A stretch of 64,000 nucleotides of DNA, taken from contig JAQISU010000108.1 in NCBI GenBank assembly GCA_029339505.1, positions 20,407,501-20,471,500 on the forward strand, given 5' to 3'. Positions 19,010 to 31,080 of this stretch are shown piece by piece. The position numbers and the translations under genes were made by a program. The notes beneath the pieces were generated by a model. The model was not told where the DNA came from and made no database searches. It saw nothing but the letters and a program-made list of their open reading frames with translations. The DNA comes from Unio delphinus. Its lineage: Eukaryota; Mollusca; Bivalvia; Unionida; Unionidae. Each line of letters opens with the position of its first letter. Position 1 is the first letter of the stretch.

Positions 19010-20105
19010 GTGTTGCTAAGGTTAGGGTTGGGAGCTCCCAATATATTCCTTAAATTACTAGAGAAGTCCCACCCAGGCTCGTTATTGTAGGAATTAAAAG
19101 TGTTGATAAAAACACAGAGGGAAAGCTCTGAGCCAGCAGTCGGCAATGCCGACAGTTGCATTACTGAGGACACAAAAAGGTGAGATTCAAATGAATAACA
19201 ATTTAATACAATTAATAATCAATGATAATAATTCCCAAATCACTTGTCTTCCTCAGGACCAAGTGGTAACCTATTACATCATTTGATTTGCAGTGTGATA
19301 TAGCTTTTTCACCGTCACTTTTTTCAACTCATCTGTATCTCTCCTATCCACCAATTTAATTATCTTCTTCCGACTTCCTTCTTAACTCCTTCTCCTCCTT
19401 AACTACTCCTTCTCCAATTTCTCCTTCTCGTCTTCTTTCCTGACTAGACTTCGATTCACAGTCGAATTCTCCAATAATCTTTATTCCGTTTCCCTCCTTG
19501 AGACTCGGGACTAAACTATAACGGGAATCTAAACCCTAAAAGCATCGTTTACGAAACTGTGTCTTTCTTGGAATGTCCTGCTTTTCCACGCCAAATTACG
19601 AGTGGCTTTCTCAAAGTATTGCTTTATATTTCCAGCACGATGTTTTGGCATTCAATGAGTTCCATGCTTCAAAATACTAAATTATATTCGGATTGAAATG
19701 TTTACCACACCCTCTCTCAATTCCGATTGGATGTCGATTCTACTCTGTTCTATTCAACTTAGCAGACAATATTCATGGGTCGTCTGTCATTATGGTGATA
19801 TATACGAAAGCAGTAAGGATCCTTTATTCTTGAACAAAAATTTCATCGTCCACATGCAACTTTTCACACCTAACAAAGCTGGGTTATCGTACCTTTCAAT
19901 TATAGCCGCGGTGTTTTTACATGTATACATGTCTTCTAACCATTCCTTTGTTCCCCGGACTTAAATTCCCTGACCTGATTCGCATGCTGGGCAACGTGAC
20001 AAGCCAGTTTAGTATCCTGTCCAGATTTTTAAGTTATGTCAGAAGCAACTCTAAATACTAGTAACTTACAAATGTTATTACAGCGACACATTTGATTACC
20101 TTATG
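19010..20105 (+). repeat. Dispersed repeat, copy 1 (related to 37955-38530)
   Basis: The sequence from GGTTGGGAGCTCCCAATAT onward shares a colinear series of words with 37955-38530: CTCCCAATAT, AAATTA, AGTC(C)CCA, CAGT(C/T)GG, CAATTTAAT, CTCATCTGTAT, and TAGTATCCTG. The longer copy has extra material after about 19560. No coding capacity is recognised, so the type of element is unknown. Confidence 0.6.
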
Positions 20106-20439
20106 AACTTGATGTGGGGTTTGTTAAGTTTATGACACTGAATATATCAAAAACACGATAGACTTCAAAATATCATTTAGAAATCGATTGATCTTCTCAT
20201 GAAAATACAATATAAAGTACATATGACAACGTTAGAATAAACGATTCTTTTGAATGGAAGGATACGGTCAAAATGTACTAATACAACTGGGTTGTTCGAT
20301 TATCTCACAATTAATTAATTATTGAAATTTGTTTCACATGATACAGGCTCCGGTAGTCGAAATAATAAACGGTGGGTGCCATCCTTCTACTGCACAAAGA
20401 CAACGTGATAGCTGTACGCAGATTCGGCCGGTTCGATTT
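20106..20439. other. No gene seen
   Basis: Non-coding AT-rich sequence between the dispersed repeat and the gypsy relic. No LTR could be identified. Confidence 0.4.
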
Positions 20440-20600
20440 GTCTGTTCGATCTCTTCTCTTACCACTTATCGCTTAGCGTGGAGCCAAGGGTGAGTTTCGG
20501 CTGGACTGACAGGTCATCCACCTAGTTTAAACCGAACTTGACAAGTGAGTTTCTCCCGGGTATTTCCAAAAGCACATTTCAAGACCCCTCAAATAATGCC
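20440..20600 (-). pseudogene. Linker to reverse transcriptase of the gypsy relic
   Basis: The minus strand reads EIPGRNSLVKFGLN, a stop, then VDDLSVQPK. This corresponds to the PG.T.LV.H/F.I.T....P....PY block just upstream of RT in gypsy polyproteins. It lies downstream of the integrase on the same strand, which gives the IN-RT order. Confidence 0.6.
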
Positions 20601-20869
20601 TCTAGCTCTTTGGGGTCACACTCCACGTCCAAGGATTTCTCAGCCCTCGTTAATGGACAGCTTGGTACGGTGTTCACACCTTCCGTGTCCCCTTAGGCTA
20701 CATCATCCTAGCGTGGTTAAGCGCTTGTTGTAATATTTCACCTTACGCGACTTTGCTAGCCTTAGGTTCTTATGTACGAGGTTACAAACCTCTTAAAGTT
20801 TGTTTCGTAAATACGCTATGTACTGATTACTAGTACGTACCTCTTCGACAGCGTAATCGTGCGTTCTAA

Positions 20870-21300
20870 GCTGTCTCAGTACGGCAATGTGTGTTACGTA
20901 TGGTCCTCCCATACAAGATTTCAAAGGGAGAAAACCCTAAACTCACTTGTGGTACTTTCCGATATCCGAATTACATGGCCGGAATATACCGATCTCAATC
21001 TTTGAGACGGCCTTCACACACCTTTGTAAGCGTGTTTTTCAGAGCCCCGTTAAACGGCTCGATCAGTCCGTCACATTGGGGATGATACGGAGTAATCGTG
21101 AGGTGCTTAATCGATATCAGTCGGTTCACTACTCCGATCGCATAAATTATATCCCTTGAAAGGTCAGGATCTCGTCGGGCACTCCGACTCTTAACCCAAT
21201 CTTAACCAGCGCTTCAACGATGGTTTCTGAATCAATATTACGCATTGCGACAGCCTCCGGATGGCATGCAGTCTAATCTACAACCGTTATAATAAATATA
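20870..21300 (-). pseudogene. Ty3/gypsy integrase core remnant
   Basis: The minus strand carries VEALVKIGLRVGVPDEIL, then TFQG where the family has the second catalytic Asp (here replaced), then RLISIKHLTITPYHPQCDGL, then IEPFNG (the catalytic Glu region, with Arg lost), then VSLGFSPFEILYGRT. Several stops lie between these blocks. The sequence continues to about 20720 with YAVEEVRTSNQYIAYLR and a KVKYYNKR block typical of the integrase C-terminal side. Confidence 0.82.
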
Positions 21301-21778
21301 CCAATTTCCTTGAGCCTACGCGGATTGTATCGGTCAGATCAAATTCATCACGACGAATCGAAATGATTCATCGATAAGGGGTGTACTTCCCAAGGGTACT
21401 GTAGATGTTTCGTTTTTGGATGTTTATGACCGGTGTTGACGTAACTTTCATCGGCTATGGTTTCGTCTGGCGACTCTTATATCTAGTTTCCAAAGCATTC
21501 GTCGGTGCCCAGGTGTCGGGTTTCGGTTGTGATACACATAACGACATCCCAGTATAACGTCATGTGATACCCCATGCAAGCACGCAGCTTTGATATTCTG
21601 CCTCGTGTAAGGCGAACAAGTCACGCGGGCTGTTCGCATACTAGACCTCAATTACCTCCATTGTGTAGTAATCATGCTTGACGGATATCTGGTCGATAAA
21701 GGCGGAGATGCTACACCAGTATAGTACAAGAGGGTGGCACCTGCTCCGTTGACAGCTGTGGATGCGAGATTTTCTGGT

Positions 21779-22170
21779 TTAGCTTGCCTCCGTCTCGCAC
21801 GTCTCCCTATCGAAGGCGTTCACATGAGCGGGCTTTCTCTTGAGACAGTTCCTTGCAAATTTTCCCGGGCGTTTGTAGTTGTCGATAATCAGTAGTACGC
21901 TCTCTCCAGAACTCGTAATGGAGTCGTGCCTATCGGCGGTCCTAGCTTCTACTCTCGATTTCTCCATTTCAAGAGCGAGATCTAGCTCTCTTTCTTTCAC
22001 GGTCGCTGATATCATTGCCAGCTCCTTCTGTATCTCTGTCCACCGATATACTGGCCAGCTCTAGCTCTTTCTGTGTCTTTCTTTCGGCGGCTTGTTCGGC
22101 CCTCCATTTTTTGATTCTCTTTTCTATGAACGCTGCTAGACAATCTCCTTCGTACCCTAAATTTTAGGTG
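21779..22170 (-). pseudogene. Gag-like remnant with zinc-knuckle relic
   Basis: The minus strand from about 22165 reads LGYEGDCLAAFIEKRI followed by a Glu/Lys/Arg-rich helix, a pattern I know from the N-terminus of Gag proteins in these gypsy elements. A stop near 22010 interrupts it. Further on, KRPGKFARNCLKRKP looks like a zinc knuckle that has lost its first cysteines. There is no intact frame. Confidence 0.62.
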
Positions 22171-22377
22171 TCCATGGCGAGATACCTTTTAATGATCTGA
22201 CTTTCTGTAGCCAACTTATGATAATACTAACAGTAAGTGACACATTGTCTAGACGTACCAAACAATTGACAGATGGTACAAGTTCCTAACCCAATACCTA
22301 TTTTTTGACAATAACTAGCATTTCTCAGGTAAGATAATTTACCGGATATTTGCTTCACAGTTACTGCAAGTAACTGA

Positions 22378-22381
<4 letters not shown>

Positions 22382-22438
<57 letters not shown>

Positions 22439-22560
22439 TCTACTATCAACACAGAAGGGGAAGAAAATAACCCCAATATCTACTATCAACACAGAAGGGG
22501 AAAGAATCACATTTTATACTATGCACATAGTGTAGGGACAAGGTCTTTTTTGTTTCGATG

Positions 22561-22592
<32 letters not shown>
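22382..22592. repeat. (CA)n microsatellites and a tandemly duplicated 41-bp spacer
   Basis: (CA)n lies at 22382-22436 and 22563-22592. Between them, two copies of ATCTACTATCAACACAGAAG (start about 22437 and 22478) stand in tandem. Confidence 0.92.
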
Positions 22593-22594
<2 letters not shown>

Positions 22595-22859
22595 GTATGC
22601 AGTGATGCACGCACCCACACAAGTGCTACTGCATTTGGTGATAGTAAGTCTGAAGACTAGCGTTTTGAGAGTTGGGCAGACAGAATTAGCATTACATTCG
22701 AGAGGCAAAGAAAGAATGATAAAAGAAGAAACCAAAAAAGAAGCACACCATTTTTGGTTCTGTTATATTAGAGGTACATGTATTATAGAACGAAGATAAA
22801 TACGAAAACCATACATTATATGTGAAATATGTTCATTGTTTTCATTCATTCATCAATTT

Positions 22860-23110
22860 GGAGCCCCGAGTGGCCGAGTGGTGTAAAGCGCTATCCGTTA
22901 CGGATCATGCCATCTCTCACCTCTGTCTGTGTGGGTTCGAGTCTAAGATTCGGCTAATGTAGTTAAGTGAGAAATCTTGCCAGTAGCTTCTCTTGGGTCG
23001 GTGGTTCTTTCCGGGGTTTTCCGGGTTCTTCCTCCACCACTAATACTGGCCGCCATGTTTGGCCTATATTGTGCTGAAAATGGCGTTAAACAATAAAAAA
23101 AAAAAAAAAA
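22860..23110 (+). mobile_element. Full-length tRNA-derived SINE with 13-bp target duplication
   Basis: The tRNA-like head starts GAGCCCCGAGTGGCCGAGTG, resembling a Ser/Leu-type box A, and has a box B GGGTTCGAGTC. The body contains TTCTTTCCGGGGTTTTCCGG and ACTGGCCGCCATG. The 3' end is GGCGTTAAACAATAAAA plus a poly-A. The duplication CATTCATCAATTT flanks it at 22847-22859 and 23111-23123. The head would supply an internal pol III promoter. Two relatives are at 14561-14735 and 44202-44422. Confidence 0.93.
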
Positions 23111-23123
23111 CATTCATCAATTT

Positions 23124-24191
23124 CATTTTTTTTTTCTTTTCTAAAGTAGTGTAATATTTATTGTCGACGTGATTTTCTGGAGCATTGTTCTTGAGCTGTC
23201 AAATCTGTATTTGACACGTACAGTCTCCGAAAGAAAGTTTTAACAAATATGAATCAAATATCCTTGTTCACTTGATCTACCTTTCTTCGATGTAACTCTT
23301 TGCCAAGATTATCTTTATTCACTGCTTTATATTTCTCCTCTCCCCTTTATTTGGAATTTAATCACCCAGATCGGATTTACTTCACTCAATTATTGAGTGA
23401 TCTCTGACCGAGATCCATTAACTTATGTGTATGATATGTATGCCTTGCTCCATTGTTTGTATGCCGTCTGTAAGAACGGCAACTTTGATCAAGGTATATT
23501 CCCCAGTTGTCTTATCTTGGTTTAAGAAAATATTATTTACTTTATTTTTGGACCTTATCAATTCAGTCTGTCCAAAATTGAATTTTCTTTAATTTAAAAA
23601 GCTCTTTTTATAAATATTATAAACAAAAAACAACTTTAGTGATAAAAGTTTGGTTTTGCAACTATTTTTTTTCAACAACAACAAAAAAAATCATATTGTA
23701 TTATGTGTATATTCCTTGTGTGACGTTTCTCATTTTTCCTCAAATATTTCAAGGCTTAGAAGATTGGATCCTTTTTAAGGAGACACGTTTCCTTTAATTC
23801 TGTCTGCTTCTCTAAATTCCGGGCACGCTTTTTCTTTCCTCCAGAAAGTTGTAATTAGTTAAATCTAAATTAAATATCAAAAGCAAAATAGTTCCAAATA
23901 TCCTAAATAGGTCAGGTAGAAAATGTAATAATTGTTATTAGTTCAAACTTCTGCCTACTCCGCTGTGTTTGTGTACTGTTTGTCCATTTCCTATGTACGA
24001 GTTTTCTGAGGCTCTTTCGCAGGCATGTTCACTTCGCGTAGTGCCTTGTGACGTAGCCGTGTGACTTATGTGCTTCATACGTCGCCCATATGCAGGTTCC
24101 CTGTTTCTCTCTTTAAAAATAAGATGGGCGGAGCTCTTTTTTTCTGAGTGAGTTAGCATTTAAAATTTCAGGTATGTTTTCCCTATCATCG
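23124..24191. other. No gene seen
   Basis: AT-rich non-coding sequence. A 73-codon minus frame (23938-24159) has no recognisable motif. Confidence 0.45.
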
Positions 24192-24590
24192 TGATGTTAG
24201 GTGATGATATGTACCGGAATACCGTAATATTTATTTGATGTTAGGTGATGATATGTACCGGAGTACCGTAATATTTATTCGATGTTTGGTGATGATATGT
24301 ACCGGAGTACCGTAATATTTATTCGATGTTAGGTGATGATATGTACCGGAGTACCGTAATATTTATTCGATGTTAGGTGATGATATGTACCGGAGTACCG
24401 TAATATTTATTCGATGTTAAGTGATGATATGTACCGGAGTACCGTAATATTTATTCGATGTTAGGTGATGATATGTACCGGAGCACCTTAATATTTATTC
24501 GATGTTAGGTGATGATATGTACCGGAATACCATAATATTTATTTAATGTTAGGTGATGATATGTACCGGAGTACCGTAATATTTATTTTT
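24192..24590. repeat. 45-bp minisatellite, nine copies
   Basis: Units start at 24192, 24237, 24282, 24327, 24372, 24417, 24462, 24507 and about 24545. The core is GATGATATGTACCGGAGTAC followed by CGTAATATTTATT. Inner copies are nearly identical, outer copies more diverged. Confidence 0.93.
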
Positions 24591-24639
24591 TGTTTTGAGA
24601 TTAGAGAGGTATACTTAATTTTGTTTTCGTTTCCATTGG

Positions 24640-24843
24640 TTGGAAAGATGAGGTAGGGGTCCAGCCAGCGTACAGGTGGTGCTCACCCATATTGGGTGGT
24701 AAACCGAACCCCTACCCCTCATGAGTAATCAAAATTTTTAAAAGTTATATTTAATTGGTTTTTATGTTTCTGTCTTGTGGAAAGATGCAGAAGGAGCTCC
24801 AGTTTGCGCACAGGCGGAACTCGCCCCTATTGGGTGGTAAACA
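24640..24843. repeat. Diverged direct repeat of about 65 bp
   Basis: 24640-24705 and 24778-24843 share GGAAAGATG, CCAG..., GCGCACAGG/GCGTACAGG, CTC(A/G)CCC and ATTGGGTGGTAAAC. The unit is not recognised as a known element. Confidence 0.7.
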
Positions 24844-27010
24844 TGTCCCAGCGTTTCAGGCTAAGCAAGTACTGCGTCAGGGGAGGGAAAAACCAAGAAC
24901 AAAACAATAAACATTTAACACGATACCAACGAAATATTCTCGACCCCTACATCTTAGAATGACAAGGGTCAATTTGCAACAAGAAATATAACCATACGAA
25001 GTTGTGAATAAATAACAGACAAAGGGTTATTGTATCTATAACATAATGAGCCAAGCAGTATGTTTTGACTTAATTCAAAGTTGTAACGAAGGATGACACA
25101 AAGCGTGGCATGAGATCGACGCCAGATAATATAACCTAGTAGAGTTATACAAGGTTTTCAAAGGAAAATTTTAAAATAATTTATATATATATATAATAAC
25201 AATAATCTCAAATCTGAGCGTATAAATAGGCTCCGAGTACTGCGCATTATATTACATAGTGACTAAAACTAAGGACGCTGTAAAAGCCTTGATGATGATT
25301 ATGTGATTCCGAAATTTTTCTAGACCAAGATATAAAAAAAAAATTTGTTTAACCCCGGATACTGAATCTATTTTATGTACAGGCTATAAAATATGTACCC
25401 ACACTAAATATTAAGCGTCTTGCCATATATATTTTAGATGTTTGTAAGTGGACATTAAATAAAATTTACTGCTCACGCGTGAAGCAAGGGTATTGAGAAA
25501 TAGGTCATCTTGACTGGCAAAGTAATTTGTGTGTAGCATACAAGATGCTATACAATTTCTACACTCACTAGCGATAAGGTAAGCTAACAAAATGTCTTTA
25601 ATGTGGTAATAAAGTTTAATGCTTGTTCTTTAGAAAGGTATCACAGAAGATGCCACTATCACAAATCTAGTCCTAAACAAAGTTTTACTTAAAGACACCT
25701 ATATACAACAGCCGTTATATTTGATGTACTCATTTAATAGCGGAAGGAAAGGTGAATAAAAAAAATGTAATGGATTTACGCACTAACTCGCCTGAAAAGG
25801 ATTAATATCTCCTACACATTTTATTGGACCTAAATGATCTGAGGCGATATAATCATAATGGATTCTTTACGTACTTTTACAGGCGTTTGAAAATCAAAAT
25901 GTACTGTTTTTTATGACTGGGCGTCATTTAAACATAACAAATGCTGAATGATCACATTAAATCAAAGTGTAAAACTTTAGCCCTGAAAGGTTCACCTGTA
26001 AACACTTTTTTAAACTGTACATCAAGTCCTATTCAGTATTAGTTTTGCGCACGAGACATCGTCTTCATAACGGTTAAAACTTCGGATATGTAAGGTAGGT
26101 AAATAAATTAAACATCTACTATTTTTTCAATTTAATTTTGCATGGCATTCCAATATACATAAACGCGTAGCTTAAATATATCAGAACAAGTTTTACAACC
26201 GTGTTTTTGCATGTGATCTCTTTTCAGGTTAAACGATTCAAGTGTTATACAATTTTGGATTTGCTTTCAAGATACTTTTCACAGTAATTAGGCAAATTAT
26301 TTGGGGAAAGGTGCTGCATATTGTATGGTGTGAATTATTTTGTATTTGTTAACGCTTTATTAATCTTAATATTTAGTCAAAAGAAAATACATCTAAGACA
26401 TTGATGGAGATTTCGAGGTATCTTTAAATATGGTCTAATGACTGACAACAGTTAACTCGCAAACCATGGTTTTAAACTTGTCTCGAGATTATACCCCTGT
26501 TGCATTTAATTACACTGAAATAAAATGTATGAAGAAAACAAAATCACTGATCGAAAAAAGAAGCCAGACAAAGCAGTGGTAAACGGAATGAAAGTCACAA
26601 GACAAAATGTCACATAACGCATAGAACAAAAGACACAAAGCACTTAGGAGAAAACGAAACAGCAACACATGGGATAAAAAGTCACAGTACAAAAAAAGAC
26701 ACAATTTATCTTTTGATTGTTATGTTGAGTATACTGACAAAAGTAAAAGAACAAAATATCACACTTAAAAACTTGTAATGCTATAAAATGGTAACAATAA
26801 TAATGCTGAAACATTACATTGCACAGGATGAAAAGTGTTAGACAAGAAGGTGTGGTTTTGACAATAATTTAGCAATTAATAACTCGTTTGTTTGTAGGTG
26901 AGCTATACAGGAAGGGTGATGTTGATATGAACGTAACAACTGTCGTCGTGTTATTGTCTTGAATTACAGTGTAAACAATGTTACAAGATATGCATGCCTG
27001 AAGGAAATGT
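24844..27010. other. No gene seen
   Basis: Non-coding AT-rich sequence. Around 26520-26760 there is a loose tandem of GTCACA/ACAAAA words, and similar words in inverse orientation recur at 27430-27620. I find no exon or transposon motif. Confidence 0.4.
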
Positions 27011-27012
27011 CT

Positions 27013-27080
<68 letters not shown>
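27011..27080. repeat. (TC)n microsatellite
   Basis: About 33 uninterrupted CT dinucleotides (27014-27080). The open minus frame across it is an artefact. Confidence 0.95.
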
Positions 27081-27086
<6 letters not shown>

Positions 27087-28098
27087 TATTTAATGTAGGA
27101 AAGGGGTTCTGTTGACAATAGTGTAGCAGGTAGGAAAACTAGATTTAAAATGATAAATAAATCATTAATGAATATAGAATATGTTAATATTTTACAAATA
27201 ATACGAAATAACACAATCGAAATGTTTAATATATTGCACCGGTAAAGGTAATTTATTGTTTTATCCTAAAAACTTAAACTATTGAATATAAAATTATTTT
27301 TCATAACGTTTTTTAATAACGCTGGAAAGGGAGCGTGAAATTATAATCGTAATTCAAGTAGCAAGAAAACTTTAGAATTACACAAGTCATATTGTGACTT
27401 ATTAATCTACTACAATAAAACTAATTATATCATTTTGTCCTGTAAAGTTTTATCTTATCTTTTGTTTTTATCTTTTAGTTTTATCTTTTGTAAGTGTCAA
27501 AATCACAATTGTGTCTTTTTGTTCTGTGTATTTCTGTCCTACACTTTTTTCAAAACTGTGAAGACCAGACTTGTGACGTTTTGTTCTGTGACTTTGTATC
27601 CTACATCTAATGTATTATGGTTGGTTTTATGCTAATCGTCAAGCAGAACCCAAGCAACATAATGCGGTGGGTTTTAATTAGTTTACTTTCAGTTTGTAGA
27701 GCAATCAAAATCTATTTTTGGCAAAAGATGAAGTTTCCAAGCTTTGTCGATGTCGCGTATATATTTATTACAGTTAGCTAACGTGTATATATCACATTAT
27801 CAGTGAAGTACACTCACGTAATACCCGATACGTTTTTTATTGTGATAGAAGTACAAACAGTGTCCTTATAAACATAAAACTTCATATTTGACTCTTTGAA
27901 ACAATATCGCTTTCGTTTAGGGACACTGGTCTTCATATAATAAGGTTAAATATGATGTTATGAGGCTGTTGCGGCTAAGTATTGTATGTGCTTAATATAA
28001 CAGTACTGTCATGTAATGTGAAGGGTGTGAAGATTATATTTCAGGAAAATGACGATGTAAAAATTTCTTTCTTAAATGTTTATTTTATTTTATTCCAG
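27081..28098. other. No gene seen
   Basis: AT-rich sequence upstream of the host gene at 28529. No promoter element can be identified with confidence. Confidence 0.4.
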
Positions 28099-28440
28099 GT
28101 ATCCAGTAACATATTGTGAATGTGCTGAAAGTTCCCGTTTTCCTGAGGAACAAGGTCTATATAGGGGAGAAAGAACGCTTGATAAAAGGTTATTATTGAC
28201 AGAGGCATTTTCTGTAGAGTTACCAACTAGAAAGTTATCGTTGATAGAGACATTCTCGCTAGAAAGTTAACGAGCGGCAACTGAGACATAAATTTACTCA
28301 TTCCACGTAACATTGCCATTTAGAGTTTTGGTTTTGTATCGACATTTATACGCAAGAAAAGCTCATCACAGACTTCAAGTAGTTCCGTACTTGTTGGATC
28401 GACATTTATACTCAAGAAAAACTTATCAGCACAGACTTCA
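28099..28440 (+). other. Candidate 5'-UTR exon of the downstream gene
   Basis: A polypyrimidine tract and AG at 28097-28098 (TATTTTATTTTATTCCAG) form a good acceptor, and GTAAGT at 28441 forms a good donor. Inside are two tandem copies, about 62 bp apart, of ATCGACATTTATAC...CAGACTTCA (28337-28437). It contains stops in all frames, so it would be untranslated. The link to the next exon at 28518 is inference. Confidence 0.35.
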
Positions 28441-28528
28441 GTAAGTAGTCCCGATATAACATTATTGAACGAGGAAGGTGTCCATTAAATACAAATATTA
28501 ATTTTTTTATTATAAAGTTGAAATAGCC

Positions 28529-29530
28529 ATGCAGAGAAGTGAACCTGGGACCCAGCTGGGTCGCGTCACAGGACGAAGAATGTCAATTCGTCCAGACCAA
28601 ACCCTTCTACCGCCCATAGTTGAAACCACAGATATGGTTAACGTTCCTCAAGGGGAAAGTATAAAAAAGACTGATGTGAGACGGCGAGAGTCTGTAGACT
28701 CAAATATTTCTGGATATAACCTCCCACGACCTTCTGTGTCCATTTCAAGACGACTGTCTATCCAGAATCGGAGAAATTCTTTTAAAGTACCTGGCACTCA
28801 GGTGCATTCAATGGTCAAGGGCAAAAGGGCGTTGGAGAAAACAAATAGGAATGTAGAGGAAGAAAAAGAGCAAGATGAAGAGGCGCGGAAATCAAAGGAA
28901 ATAAAAGAAATGCCGAAGTATCCAAGATTTGCTTCCACATTGTCAGCAGAGGCTCAATATGCCATGATGAAAGGATACGAAGATGTCGTATATAATTACC
29001 TCTGCGAATCCTACCCAGAGTATCAACCACTTTTAAAGCGAACCAAAACACCTGCTTTTGGTGTCAAGATAAGGCCAAATGTTCCAACCGACCAACCGAA
29101 TAAATCTGACCTGGCCTCTGAAGATCAACAAGAAAATGGTGACGTTGATGTTGACAGAAAGGATAGCATAACAGAAAATCAAAAACTCTTTTCAGCCAAA
29201 AGCCGGTCTTACAGCGTGTATGGAAGTGACATTTTTGCTTTGCGGGAGAGATCAGAAGATAAAGGGTCAGATAAAAAACCTGGATTATCACGGACCTTAA
29301 GCTTGCCTCACCTACCAGCTAAAGACCGCCAACTAGTGATGACGTATCGCTACCAGAGTGTCATGGATATTCTTGACACGATACGGAAACAGTTAGGGAT
29401 GCATTTGTTGTCTCCTAGAGTAATGAGAAACAACCAGGAAATAAAACCTTTGCAAGATTATAACATGTGGGCAAATGTTTGGAATCAGGAATTCAAGATA
29501 GTCCCACATCCAGATTCCGTAAAGAGTTAA
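28529..29530 (+). CDS. Host protein of unknown function with four RRxS sites
   Basis: A single open frame of 333 codons starts at an ATG in a fair Kozak context (GCCATGC) and ends at TAA. An AG acceptor-like site at 28516-28517 lies just upstream. The N-terminal 90 residues are basic and Ser/Arg-rich with four RRxS sites (RRMS, RRES, RRLS, RRNS), the consensus for PKA-type kinases. Residues about 105-130 are a charged Glu/Lys helix. Residues about 130-165 (YPRFASTLSAEAQYAMMKGYEDVVYNYLCE) look like a short conserved helical domain. The C-terminus ends in an aromatic, folded-looking segment (NMWANVWNQEFKIV). There is no signal peptide or membrane segment. I do not recognise the family. The length, composition and lack of stops make it the best host gene in the window. 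Confidence 0.78.
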   Translation: MQRSEPGTQLGRVTGRRMSIRPDQTLLPPIVETTDMVNVPQGESIKKTDVRRRESVDSNISGYNLPRPSVSISRRLSIQNRRNSFKVPGTQVHSMVKGKRALEKTNRNVEEEKEQDEEARKSKEIKEMPKYPRFASTLSAEAQYAMMKGYEDVVYNYLCESYPEYQPLLKRTKTPAFGVKIRPNVPTDQPNKSDLASEDQQENGDVDVDRKDSITENQKLFSAKSRSYSVYGSDIFALRERSEDKGSDKKPGLSRTLSLPHLPAKDRQLVMTYRYQSVMDILDTIRKQLGMHLLSPRVMRNNQEIKPLQDYNMWANVWNQEFKIVPHPDSVKS

Positions 29531-30060
29531 ACATTTTGATCTTCGGATATCATATCTCTTAAATTATTTATAAGAAATTTAACGTGCCTCTGGTATTGGA
29601 AATTTGAATTCAGTAACGAAAGATTCATCCATGAAAGGAAATGCACATAAAACGCAGATCAATACAGTGAATCGATCGGTATATGTCATCTATAATTAAC
29701 TGGCAATCAGATATGGGCACTACGACTACTACTACTATTACAAATCGGGTTCAAATCAATCATTCACTTGTATCATATAGATATATAATTGTAATAGATG
29801 CATAAATTATCTATGGGAAAGTAGAAGATATCAGCAGAGTTACAACATTACGACGGTCATGGCTGTCTGAATCTTTGGAAGTCTTGCCGTCAAATTTATT
29901 TCTTTATATACTCCAAGTTTGCAAAATATATGCATCTTGCAAATCAACATGGCGTATTATACGTGTATTTCATTGAAAATCAGACATTTCACTTGAAAAA
30001 GAAAGATCAACTTTATTTCATGTTAGGTATATTAGGTAAATGCAGCAACCTCATATACAT
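29531..30060. other. No gene seen
   Basis: Sequence downstream of the host gene, including its presumed 3' UTR. No clear AATAAA signal is seen. No other features. Confidence 0.4.
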
Positions 30061-30064
30061 TCTG

Positions 30065-30472
<408 letters not shown>

Positions 30473-30474
30473 AT

Positions 30475-31080
30475 GGAAAAAATAGTTAATCAATTCAGAA
30501 AGATGTCGATATTGCTAAAACAAAAATAGGATTAGCGAGATATTCTGATGATTACATAAGAACAGCTGATCCATCAATGATGTTTTCTGAAGATATTACC
30601 AGCAATGTTGATCATTAGGGACAGCTGCAGGTACTGCAATTGTACAACCAGATGAATTTGAACATGCAGCTAGAACAGCTGCTGATTTTGATGTTATAGG
30701 AAATGTTAATGTAATTTACAATTTAGGATTTGCAATACGTATATCAATATTGTTATGAGGACGTAGAATATTCTCATGTGTAATCCCACTCATATTTTGG
30801 GATATTAGAATAAATATTAGAATGGTTTTCTTCGGGGCTAAACATACAGTTGAAATTGTACACAAAGGTAATGAAAATGATGCAATCTGGCGAGGCGATG
30901 CTGTTGCTGATGCTGGTAAAGTAAATATAACACAACTCTCAGTTTGGATGCCTGTATTGACTCGAACAAGCTGGTAAATCAATTTTGTCATGGTTAACAG
31001 TGACCACAGACAGTATTCAAAGCACCGTTGGAGGTTTATTTATATATAACACCACAAAAGGGTGCTTCTGCGCTGTCTCG
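30475..31080 (+). pseudogene. Second viral relic: MCP fragment
   Basis: The plus strand, with stops and shifts, carries GLARYSDDYIRTADPSMMF, then ADFDVIGNVNVIYNLGFA, then YGAKHTVEIVHKG-like and DAIWRG...WMPVL segments. All align in order with the MCP of the first copy (GLAKYSDDYTRSAGPSMMF, DFDVINTITNYNLGFA, YGAKHTVALVRKG, DAIWRG...WMPVL). The N-terminal part is cut off at the (TA)n tract. The match fades after about 31080. Similarity covers the region where the first copy has its internal stop and here reads through with a different residue pattern. Confidence 0.85.

Larger units (their letters stand above)
20440..22170 (-). mobile_element. Decayed Ty3/gypsy retrotransposon with integrase before RT (Gmr1-like order)
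   Basis: Reading leftward, a Gag-like part comes first, then an integrase core, then the segment that precedes reverse transcriptase. All carry many stops and shifts. No LTR pair was identified. The Gag, integrase and RT-linker pieces are described separately. The RT catalytic domains and RNase H are not present in the window, so the copy is truncated or was rearranged. Confidence 0.75.

Noticed and set aside
22861..22945. Functional tRNA gene
   Set aside because: The tRNA-like region lacks a proper acceptor-stem pairing and continues into a SINE body with target duplication.
24192..24590. Possible CRISPR-like array
   Set aside because: Units are contiguous 45-bp repeats without unique spacers, in a eukaryotic context.
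27435..27635. Small Phe/Leu-rich plus-strand frame and its minus-strand counterpart at 26510-26704
   Set aside because: T-rich sequence with repeated GTCACA/ACAAAA words gives a membrane-like translation without any family motif.
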